Source: an uncultured Alphaproteobacteria bacterium
GTDB lineage: Bacteria > Pseudomonadota > Alphaproteobacteria > Thalassobaculales > Thalassobaculaceae
Direction: 5' to 3'
Length of the DNA: 5,065 nucleotides
NCBI GenBank assembly: GCA_938028645.1
Contig: CALIMD010000241.1
Span: forward strand, 1-5,065
Part shown: positions 1 through 5,065 of the stretch, piece by piece
Position numbering within the stretch: the stretch's first letter is position 1
How the letters are laid out: the number at the start of each line of letters is the position of its first letter
The notes under the pieces: model-generated
The model's database searches: none
Told to the model about the DNA's origin: nothing
Seen by the model: only the letters and a program-made list of their open reading frames with translations
Program-made: the position numbers and the translations under genes

Positions 1-49
1 TAGCTCAAAAATATATCATTGAGAAACACCTTTGATGACTGGAAAAACC

Positions 50-796
50 ATGAAAATCCAAGAAAGTGATCTCGATCTAAATGGGAAACGTGTATTAATT
101 ACAGGAGCCGCCAGTGGTATTGGTGCAGCAATGGCAAAGACTTTTTTTGAGCACAATGCAGCAACTATTCTGGCAGATAGAGACTCCATAGAATTAGAGA
201 GAATAGCCGAGGAAGTGCCGGACTCTCAAACTATCGTTTTTGACCAAGGTGAAAAAGAATCCATCGAAAATATGTGCTCGGAAGCACAAAATCCAGACAT
301 TCTTTTAAATAATGCGGGAATACTTTGGGCAGGTCCATTTGATGAGATGCCTTCAGATGAAATTACGAAAATAGTGAATGTCAATTTGCTTGGCCCAATG
401 CAAATAGCTCACAATATTGGGAAAAAGATGTTGAGGCGAGGATCAGGTATAATTGTCAATACATCTTCGCAATTAGCGTTTCATGGGGCGGCCGAACGTG
501 CTGTTTATGCCAGTACAAAAGCGGGAATTGCGCAATTCACAAAATCGCTTGCTGCCGAATGGGCGCCTAAAGGAGTTCGAGTGGCGGCTATTGCTCCTGG
601 CCGAACTTTGACAAATATAAATGCAGGTATCTTAAATTCCGAAGAAAAGCGACGGATGGCACTTAAAGATATCCCAGCAGGAAGATTGGCGGAAGCTTAT
701 GAGATGGCCCGCCTTGCTTTACTTCTTTCATCTGATGTTTTGAGTTATGTAGTGGGCGAAACTATTATTTCGGATGGTGGATATGTGCTTCTTTAA
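50..796 (+). CDS. Short-chain dehydrogenase/reductase (SDR family, classical type, NAD-preferring)
   Basis: Cytoplasmic NAD(P)-dependent oxidoreductase of the classical SDR family, 248 residues from this start, which is the usual family length. Seen in the sequence: the cofactor-binding TGAASGIG at residues 18-25, an acidic residue (D43, in ADRD) at the end of the second strand that in this family usually selects NAD(H) over NADP(H), NNAG at 87-90, and the catalytic tetrad N112, S140, Y153, K157 (YASTK). A PG at 183-184 and the C-terminal SDGG at 241-244 are also typical. The ATG at 50 is chosen because GGA at 41-43 lies 6 bases ahead and the N-terminus then fits the family. ATG at 35 and TTG at 32 are in frame and would add 5 or 6 residues. 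The substrate cannot be read from sequence; many relatives act on sugars, alcohols or 3-oxoacyl groups. The neighbours give no pathway clue. Confidence 0.93.
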   Translation: MKIQESDLDLNGKRVLITGAASGIGAAMAKTFFEHNAATILADRDSIELERIAEEVPDSQTIVFDQGEKESIENMCSEAQNPDILLNNAGILWAGPFDEMPSDEITKIVNVNLLGPMQIAHNIGKKMLRRGSGIIVNTSSQLAFHGAAERAVYASTKAGIAQFTKSLAAEWAPKGVRVAAIAPGRTLTNINAGILNSEEKRRMALKDIPAGRLAEAYEMARLALLLSSDVLSYVVGETIISDGGYVLL

Positions 797-828
797 CGTC
801 CTTTTCTTCACAATGAGCCCTGCCTTTT

Positions 829-1224
829 TCAAGTATTCGAAAATTGATATTTGGTTTTTAGCGCCATCCTCTCAACAGAAGCGGTATTATTGAATTCTTT
901 GACCTCTTCAATTGGAACAAATAGGACCTCACATGATTGGTCGTTGCCAGGTAAATTAATGTCAGGTAATTGGAAAATATATCTAATATCGTAATGCATG
1001 TGCGCCGGTTTAGCGCCGTGTTTTGGAATTGTTTGAACGTCTATATCAAATATTAAACTATTGACTGGCGTGAATATGGGTAGATCAAGTCCTGTTTCCT
1101 CGAACGCCTCATGAAGAGCTACTTCAAATAAATTTCCGTTTCCATCCGCGTGGCTGCCAGGTTGTAACCATCGATTAAGCTTTTTATGGTGAACTAGAAC
1201 CGTTGATCTACGGTCTGGTGTCAC
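829..1224 (-). CDS. Nudix hydrolase (5' end uncertain)
   Basis: Nudix-fold hydrolase, a family that usually cleaves nucleoside diphosphates linked to another group, using Mg2+ held by glutamates of the Nudix box. From the GTG at 1224 it encodes 131 residues, with the box at about 23-46. The metal-binding core is kept as HEAFEETGL (E39, E42, E43), but the usual Arg before the first Glu is His38 and the second Gly of the preceding PGG is Ser24. WLQPG before the box, HYDIRYIF at 77-84 and a late FVPIEEVKEF strand-helix segment also fit a Nudix subgroup with a GGHxDG-type box. The GTG start is probably not the true one, because the same frame continues upstream with family-like sequence (see 1225-1413). 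The gene converges on the SDR gene and lies downstream of the EamA permease on the same strand. Its substrate is unknown. Confidence 0.8.
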   Translation of the reverse strand: MTPDRRSTVLVHHKKLNRWLQPGSHADGNGNLFEVALHEAFEETGLDLPIFTPVNSLIFDIDVQTIPKHGAKPAHMHYDIRYIFQLPDINLPGNDQSCEVLFVPIEEVKEFNNTASVERMALKTKYQFSNT

Positions 1225-1413
1225 TAGCCCTGCTGAACCAGTAAGATGCCCAAGTGGACAACTTCTGTCCAGGCTGTTGGGATGGGCTTCGATAAATCTT
1301 AAGGTCTGACATTTCGCAATGTCTTCAGTATAATCAATCGATCCATGCGCAAGAATTGATAGGTTTATTCCTGTCAGCGCCAGTTTTTTCGGGGTAATTT
1401 TCAGCTCTACCCA
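1225..1413 (-). other. Unassigned N-terminal coding sequence of the Nudix gene, start codon missing or frameshifted
   Basis: Reading upstream of the GTG at 1224 in the same frame, codons stay open for 63 triplets until a TAA at 1414-1416. The encoded peptide includes RFIEAHPNSLDRS and then GHLTGSAGLV, running directly into the Nudix domain. From memory of this Nudix subgroup, a helical N-terminal segment followed by a GHxTxSA strand precedes the domain, so this looks like genuine protein. No ATG, GTG or TTG occurs in frame; only CTG (1404, 1383, 1377) and ATT codons could start it. An ATG at 1414-1412 lies one frame off, and removing one A from the A6 tract (TTTTTT on the + strand at 1384-1389) would join it to this frame. 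It is therefore a recent frameshift, a sequencing error, or a rare start. This stretch accounts for most of the 235-base gap between the called genes. Confidence 0.65.
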
Positions 1414-1459
1414 TTATCCAATTTATTATAACTGCATTTGTTTTAAATATTTAATCTTT

Positions 1460-2377
1460 CTAAGTCCCACTCACACTTACCTTTTTTTGCTTCTCCCGAC
1501 TGAATGTATAAAATCCAGAGCTTACAATAATGAAGATTCCGAGCCAAGCGAGAGCATCAGGAAAATCGTCAAAAAGCCAAAGCCCGTAGAATGTAGCAGC
1601 TACAATTTCAAGATATTGAAATGGAGCCAATGCGCTCGCTTCTATATATTTTATCGCAAAAGCAATCATAAAGTGACCAACAGTGGCGATGAGCCCAAGC
1701 AACAAAAGTAACATCCATTGGTCATGACTTGGAATTGTGATTTTTAAAGTAGGAAATTCCAATAAATAGCCCAAAGCTAACACTATACTCATGAATAGGA
1801 AACCAGAGAGGCCAGAATTAAATTGCATTATGGTTGGGTTTATAGTGTGGGCTAATTTTCGGGTTAAAATTATATAAAAAGCAAAACACAAAGCAGCAGC
1901 AAATGGTAAAATTGCGGATAAGCCAAATATTTGATAACTTGGTTGTACTACTATTAACGCTCCGGAAAATCCAATTATTGTAGCAGATAGCCTTCTCCAT
2001 CCAATTCCTTCTCCGAGGAAAATTGTTGAAAGAAGTGTTACAATGAGTGGCTCGATGAAAAATATGGAGATAACCTCAGCAAGTGGCATCAGTTTTACGG
2101 CAGCAAATATCAGTACAGTCGTAGCTGCTATTAAGATACCACGCAGAGCTTGTGGGAAGAGGTAACGATTTTTTTCGAGATGCATTGTTTTCAAAAAAAA
2201 TGGCAGCATGATTAGCGTTTGGATTAGAAACCTCGTCCATGCAATTTGTCCCGCTGAGATATCTTTGGATATAAATTTTGCAATGGCATCTATGGCAGGT
2301 AAAACAAGGAATGCTATAACCACTAGGCTAACGGCAGAGGTATGGTTGGAAAATCTCAAGCTGTTAAAATATGACAT
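1460..2377 (-). CDS. EamA-family (drug/metabolite transporter, DMT) permease
   Basis: Inner-membrane permease of the DMT superfamily with two EamA repeats, 305 residues from this start. About ten hydrophobic helices are visible. Repeat one spans roughly residues 14-134 and ends with the characteristic FFIEPLIVTLLSTIFLGE segment at 106-123 followed by WRR. Repeat two spans roughly 145-287, with a matching APFQYLEIVAATFYGLWLF segment at 251-269. The C-terminus is short and basic (REKQKK), consistent with a cytoplasmic end. The frame is open further upstream to 2599, but that would add a 74-residue non-family leader overlapping ytoQ, so the ATG at 2377 is preferred. No Shine-Dalgarno sequence precedes this ATG (the bases are TTCTCCTC). 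Relatives export amino acids, nucleosides or drugs; the substrate here is unknown. It is divergent from ytoQ, and the Nudix frame begins about 45 bases beyond its stop. Confidence 0.9.
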   Translation of the reverse strand: MSYFNSLRFSNHTSAVSLVVIAFLVLPAIDAIAKFISKDISAGQIAWTRFLIQTLIMLPFFLKTMHLEKNRYLFPQALRGILIAATTVLIFAAVKLMPLAEVISIFFIEPLIVTLLSTIFLGEGIGWRRLSATIIGFSGALIVVQPSYQIFGLSAILPFAAALCFAFYIILTRKLAHTINPTIMQFNSGLSGFLFMSIVLALGYLLEFPTLKITIPSHDQWMLLLLLGLIATVGHFMIAFAIKYIEASALAPFQYLEIVAATFYGLWLFDDFPDALAWLGIFIIVSSGFYTFSREKQKKVSVSGT

Positions 2378-2393
2378 GAGGAGAATTTTGACG

Positions 2394-2399
2394 ATTATA
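2394..2399 (-). promoter_or_regulatory. Candidate -10 box for the EamA permease
   Basis: A perfect TATAAT on the - strand lies 16 bases ahead of the permease ATG. If it is used, the transcript would begin about 9-10 bases before the start codon, giving an almost leaderless message. That agrees with the missing Shine-Dalgarno sequence. No good -35 hexamer is found at 16-18 bases; the -35 position falls inside the inverted repeat at 2404-2429, which suggests control by a bound protein. In an A+T-rich intergenic region TATAAT can occur by chance. Confidence 0.4.
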
Positions 2400-2403
2400 C
2401 TGG

Positions 2404-2429
2404 AATTAAACAAGGTTCTTTGTTTAATT
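2404..2429. promoter_or_regulatory. Perfect 26-base inverted repeat, probable operator
   Basis: AATTAAACAA at 2404-2413 is exactly repeated in inverted orientation as TTGTTTAATT at 2420-2429, separated by GGTTCT. It lies in the divergent EamA/ytoQ intergenic region, immediately upstream of the permease-side TATAAT and about 26 bases left of the ytoQ -35 candidate. Its position and symmetry suit a dimeric repressor or activator site. No run of T follows it on either strand and the arms are A+T-rich, so it does not resemble a terminator. The binding protein is not encoded in this window. Confidence 0.5.
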
Positions 2430-2454
2430 GTGTCCACTCTTGGGTAGTTAATAT

Positions 2455-2482
2455 TTGTATGAATACTTATCCAAGTTATAAT
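2455..2482 (+). promoter_or_regulatory. Candidate sigma-70-type promoter for ytoQ
   Basis: A perfect TATAAT at 2477-2482 is preceded by TTGTAT at 2455-2460, a partial match to TTGACA, with a 16-base spacer. The predicted start of transcription near 2489 leaves a leader of about 26 bases that carries the AAAAGGA ribosome binding site at 2502-2508. The -35 match is weak (3 of 6), so the call rests mainly on the -10 box and the geometry. Confidence 0.45.
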
Positions 2483-2514
2483 TACGAGATTAAATTTATT
2501 TAAAAGGACCAAAA

Positions 2515-2976
2515 ATGACAGATCTATCTGTTTATTTATCAGGGGAGATTCATAGCGATTGGCGGGAAGAGATTTATAAAGGTGTAAGCTCCGCGGCATT
2601 ATCTATTAAATTCAATACACCGGTTACCGATCATGACAATAGTGATGATTGTGGCGTGACTATTTTGGGAGACGAAGACAACCTTTTTTGGAAGGACCAT
2701 AAAGGAGCCAAGCTCAATGCTATCAGGACAAAAACATTGATAGAAAAATCCGATGTGGTCGTGGTACGATTTGGTGATAAATACAAGCAGTGGAATGCAG
2801 CTTTTGACGCTGGTTTTGCTGCAGCACTTGGTAAGCCTCTGATAGTCATGCATGATAAATCATTGACGCATCCGCTCAAAGAAGTGGACGCCGCTGCGCT
2901 AGCAGTCGCTGAAACGCCAGAACAAATTGTTGCGATTTTGAACTATGTCATAAAAGGGGAACTTAGTGGTGCATAA
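2515..2976 (+). CDS. ytoQ: YtoQ family protein (nucleoside 2-deoxyribosyltransferase-like fold)
   Basis: Small cytoplasmic protein, 153 residues, recognised as the YtoQ family (Pfam Nuc_deoxyri_tr3) by its highly conserved blocks: VYLSGEIHSDWREEI at 6-20, the TDHDNSDDCGVTILG stretch at 38-52, FWKDHKGAKLNAIRT at 59-73, SDVVVVRFGDKYKQWNAAFD at 79-98, and a C-terminal ALAVAETPEQIV helix start at 148 minus about 20. The full length and all of these blocks are intact. The fold assignment as nucleoside 2-deoxyribosyltransferase-like is family knowledge; no reaction has been firmly assigned that I know of, so enzymatic activity is inference. The start is well supported by AAGGA at 2504-2508, 6 bases ahead of the ATG. 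It is apparently monocistronic, divergent from the EamA permease, and its stop lies 16 bases from the stop of the convergent GST-like gene. Confidence 0.93.
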   Translation: MTDLSVYLSGEIHSDWREEIYKGVSSAALSIKFNTPVTDHDNSDDCGVTILGDEDNLFWKDHKGAKLNAIRTKTLIEKSDVVVVRFGDKYKQWNAAFDAGFAAALGKPLIVMHDKSLTHPLKEVDAAALAVAETPEQIVAILNYVIKGELSGA

Positions 2977-2988
2977 CACCGCGGGGAT

Positions 2989-3000
2989 AAGGTTAACCTT
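2989..3000. repeat. 12-base palindrome at the convergent gene ends
   Basis: AAGGTTAACCTT is a perfect palindrome just after the ytoQ stop, and it overlaps the last codon and stop of the convergent GST-like gene. On the + strand it is followed by TTAAA, so an AAGG/CCTT stem with a TTAA loop could act as a very weak terminator for ytoQ. The stem is only 4 pairs and the T run is short, so termination is doubtful. No better terminator is visible in the 16-base gap. Confidence 0.25.
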
Positions 3001-3823
3001 TTAAAGCGGTCCCATGTGCTTGGTCTGCTATCTTTGATAACCTATTCATTAGTGGTGCTATATCGAGCGCAAACTCCTGGCGGTCGCAAAGATTATCAAA
3101 GTGCCGCATAGCATGTTCAAAGGATCTATTTAAAATTTTTCGATTATAGATCAACTCAAGATTCAATTTGTTTAATTTTTCTATATGAGCACGTTCCCGG
3201 GATATCTGGCAAATTTCGCACACAAAGCAAATATCAGCAATGCTTAGCTTATTGTTTACCAGACCGTCACTCCCACCTGACAATGCCCGGTTCATGCCTG
3301 TTAGATAGTTACTTAATGCATTAGCTGTCTCTTTGTGAACGACTTCGTTGCATTCATTTTGAGATAAAGCGAGAAGGTAAACTTGGCTCTGTCGGGCAAA
3401 TACCAGTGATACGTCCAGAAAACTATCGATCCTTGAAGACTCATAGGGATCTTCTCCATATAAACTGCACTTCTCCTTTCCGGTCCTGGCAACAGCTCTG
3501 AGTATACTGTTTGATTCGAATATTCCGGTTTCCCCAGATGGACTAAAAGCTGCTGGAACAGTCCCAAAAGGATGCGCTTTCAAAAAATTCTCAGTTTTAT
3601 ACAAAGTTTTATTAAACCCAGTGTGAGATGGTTGTGCTATAACATCGCCCCTTTTTTGGTCGTTATCAGATAGTTTGTGAGCTTCAAAATCCCAAAGCCA
3701 GTCAACCAGGTTTTTTGGCTTATCTCCTCTTATTTCCACATCTATACCGCAAAGGCGAGCGGCAATGGTTGCTTTCATTATTCTGGGATTGGGTAGGTAT
3801 GAGAAAATTCGCAATGCAGTCAT
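2993..3823 (-). CDS. Glutathione S-transferase-like protein with extended N-terminal domain
   Basis: Predicted soluble protein of 276 residues with a GST architecture. The thioredoxin-like half begins with LRIFSYLPNPRIMKATIAAR (4-23) and contains the cis-proline segment GTVPAAF (87-93) and the ESNSIL glutathione-site motif (103-108). The all-helical half carries the SIADICF N-capping motif (194-200). The N-terminal part and the ESN segment resemble the GST domain of elongation factor 1B gamma. It is longer than usual GSTs (about 200-230): residues ~33-75, between the second strand and the helix before GTVP, appear to hold an insertion of about 30 residues. No obvious Cys or Tyr catalytic residue stands at the first-strand turn, so conjugating activity is uncertain. 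It starts 2 bases after the MFS stop, with GAGG at 3832-3835 as ribosome binding site inside the MFS 3' end, so the two are almost certainly cotranscribed and perhaps coupled in translation. Confidence 0.82.
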   Translation of the reverse strand: MTALRIFSYLPNPRIMKATIAARLCGIDVEIRGDKPKNLVDWLWDFEAHKLSDNDQKRGDVIAQPSHTGFNKTLYKTENFLKAHPFGTVPAAFSPSGETGIFESNSILRAVARTGKEKCSLYGEDPYESSRIDSFLDVSLVFARQSQVYLLALSQNECNEVVHKETANALSNYLTGMNRALSGGSDGLVNNKLSIADICFVCEICQISRERAHIEKLNKLNLELIYNRKILNRSFEHAMRHFDNLCDRQEFALDIAPLMNRLSKIADQAHGTALKG

Positions 3824-3825
3824 AC

Positions 3826-4995
3826 TTAATGCCTCGGCTCAAGCTTTGGGGGCTGTTTACTGAGTGTAGCACAAATCAATGCGGCTAACCCCATGGATGT
3901 ACCACCAATCAAAAAAACAAAAGTATAGCTATCTGTTCTGTTAAAAAGCTCTACCAAAAAAACACCGCCAACAATTTGAGCTATTCCTACCGATAGCACC
4001 ATATAGTGCCATAAACTTACCATGGAGGACTCTCCAACGGCTTGTTGGGCTCGCGCCGCCACAATAGCTGCAGAGCCTGGTTGGGAGCCAAAAACAAAAG
4101 AGGATAAAAATATTATGCTGGAGTCATCGAAATAAAACGGCGTGATAGCTGCACTTGCCAATGCTGCAAAGACGAGGACGAGTGAAATATTGAGGCCTAT
4201 AAAATCTGCGAGTCTACCCCAAAGAATTGTTCCAGCTATCCCTCCGATGCCAACCAGCATCCATTGGAATGCCCCTTGTTCGATTGAGAGCCGCAGCTCT
4301 CTAACGATATAGTCGACCCAGTATATAGAATGAGGGATTAATCCTATTGAGAATAAACCTTGAACGACAATAAGTTTTTTCCCATCTAACGATAATTGTA
4401 TCTCTTTTTTTGCACATCCGGTCTTTGATGTATCTAGAGATGGAGCCTTGTGCCACGCCCAGCAGCCAATACAAAACGCAATAACTCCAATAACGGCGCT
4501 GCATACCCAGCCCCAAATTACACCATGCGCTAGGAAGATTGGCAAAATGGCAGAAGAGAAAAAAATCCCGATTCCAACTCCCATGAATCCGATGGATGTG
4601 GCTAATGCTATCCGATGTTTAGGTGCAAAGCGTGTCGCATAAGCAATGCTCAATATCATTATGATTGCAACGATTACTCCAATAGCGAGACGCCATAACG
4701 CTAACCACAAAAAACCAAAAGGAAAAATACTTGCAATTAGGCAAATGATTGCAACAAAAAGAGAAAATTTGATCAACCATGCCTCATGAAAATGGCGACT
4801 AAGCCAAGGTGTTAATATTGCACCTATAACATATCCACCAAGGTTCAAAGCTCCAACGTACCCGGCTTCTGACTCGCTTAGATGTCCAGCTTCAATCAAT
4901 ATAGGAACCATCGGTGTATAACTGAAGCGACCAAGCCCCATCCCAATAAGTAAACCTACTTGTGCTCCAATAGAATATTTGAGCCAGGGATTCAT
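3826..4995 (-). CDS. YbfB/YjiJ family MFS transporter
   Basis: Inner-membrane major facilitator superfamily protein of 389 residues, a normal length for the YbfB/YjiJ (MFS_4) family. The N-terminal helix carries the signature GMGLGRFSYTPMVP at 18-31, followed by LSESEAGYVGALNLGGYVIGA at 39-59, both typical of this family. Twelve hydrophobic segments can be traced, with a hydrophilic central loop at about 183-207 between helices 6 and 7, and a motif-A-like GRLADFIG at 250-257 starting the second half's loop. The substrate is unknown for most of the family; a carboxylate, sugar or drug role cannot be chosen. It is the first gene of a two-gene - strand unit with the GST-like protein, so transport of an electrophilic or glutathione-linked compound is a possible but unproven theme. 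The ATG lacks a clear Shine-Dalgarno sequence (GTAGA directly precedes it), yet the N-terminus matches the family start well. Confidence 0.92.
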   Translation of the reverse strand: MNPWLKYSIGAQVGLLIGMGLGRFSYTPMVPILIEAGHLSESEAGYVGALNLGGYVIGAILTPWLSRHFHEAWLIKFSLFVAIICLIASIFPFGFLWLALWRLAIGVIVAIIMILSIAYATRFAPKHRIALATSIGFMGVGIGIFFSSAILPIFLAHGVIWGWVCSAVIGVIAFCIGCWAWHKAPSLDTSKTGCAKKEIQLSLDGKKLIVVQGLFSIGLIPHSIYWVDYIVRELRLSIEQGAFQWMLVGIGGIAGTILWGRLADFIGLNISLVLVFAALASAAITPFYFDDSSIIFLSSFVFGSQPGSAAIVAARAQQAVGESSMVSLWHYMVLSVGIAQIVGGVFLVELFNRTDSYTFVFLIGGTSMGLAALICATLSKQPPKLEPRH

Positions 4996-5065
4996 TCTAC
5001 AATTTTTTGAAAATATAAATTTGATAAAATTGTTTGATCATCGACTTAACATTCCAATTAATATT
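4996..5065 (-). promoter_or_regulatory. A+T-rich upstream region of the MFS-GST unit
   Basis: The last 70 bases contain no gene that I can support. They are strongly A+T-rich and carry -10-like hexamers for the - strand, such as TATATT at 5012-5017 and TTTTAT at 5024-5029, but neither has a convincing -35 partner. The promoter of the MFS-GST unit is probably here or just beyond the window edge. Confidence 0.3.

Noticed and set aside
797..828. Possible terminator between the convergent SDR and Nudix genes
   Set aside because: I see short pyrimidine runs but no hairpin with adequate arms in these 32 bases.
1384..1392. Programmed -1 ribosomal frameshift site at the A6 tract in the Nudix gene
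   Set aside because: The needed shift is +1 (or -2), and the codon phase GAA AAA ACT does not match the classical X XXY YYZ arrangement for -1 slippage. A mutation or unusual start is simpler.
1443..1454. TTAAATATTTAA palindrome just after the EamA stop
   Set aside because: It is a 12-base symmetric but A/T-only sequence in an A+T-rich gap with no loop or T run. It is easily due to chance and not a convincing terminator.
2378..2599. Extension of the EamA permease frame 74 codons upstream, to a start at 2599
   Set aside because: The added residues are not family-like, would overlap the 5' end of ytoQ and would run through the promoter region and palindrome. The ATG at 2377 gives the usual DMT length of about 305 residues.
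2599..2879. Two open frames of 82-84 codons on the - strand opposite ytoQ
   Set aside because: They lie wholly within ytoQ, whose protein is strongly conserved. They have no ribosome binding site and show no recognisable domain.
4301..4642. Open frames of 64-71 codons on both strands inside the MFS gene
   Set aside because: They are shadow frames of a well-supported membrane protein and their composition follows from its codons.
1..5065. Mobile element, defence system, CRISPR array or biosynthetic cluster
   Set aside because: No transposase, integrase, nuclease, direct-repeat array, attachment site or multi-gene pathway is visible. All six genes belong to common chromosomal families.

Overview
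The window is a compact, visibly A+T-rich stretch of bacterial chromosome holding six protein-coding genes, all of ordinary metabolic or transport families. There are no RNA genes, insertion sequences, CRISPR arrays or phage genes. The protein types and sequence style (a YbfB/YjiJ-family MFS transporter, a Proteobacteria-like YtoQ, an EamA permease, a GST-like protein, short gaps) fit a low-GC, possibly marine, alphaproteobacterium. This taxonomic guess comes from protein resemblance only, not from a marker gene.

Layout, left to right. A classical short-chain dehydrogenase/reductase runs on the + strand (50-796). It converges, across 32 bases, on a Nudix hydrolase gene read on the - strand (829-1224 from its first standard start codon). 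The Nudix reading frame stays open upstream to about 1413 and encodes conserved-looking family sequence, but has no ATG, GTG or TTG there. An ATG sits one frame off at 1414, so this gene is probably either frameshifted at an A6 tract or started at a rare codon. Upstream on the same strand, and possibly cotranscribed, is a ten-helix EamA/DMT permease (1460-2377).

A 137-base divergent intergenic region (2378-2514) separates the permease from ytoQ (2515-2976, + strand). It contains a perfect inverted repeat of 10-base arms around 6 bases next to a TATAAT on the permease side, and a separate promoter and good ribosome binding site on the ytoQ side. ytoQ converges on a two-gene - strand unit: a YbfB/YjiJ-type MFS transporter (3826-4995), then, 2 bases after its stop, a GST-like protein with an unusually long thioredoxin-fold half (2993-3823). 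The last 70 bases are the A+T-rich leader of that unit.

The genes do not form a recognisable single pathway. The only strong functional link is the tight MFS-GST pair. I found no convincing previously undescribed system. The points most worth a second look are the Nudix 5' end, the 26-base palindrome, and the insertion in the GST-like protein.
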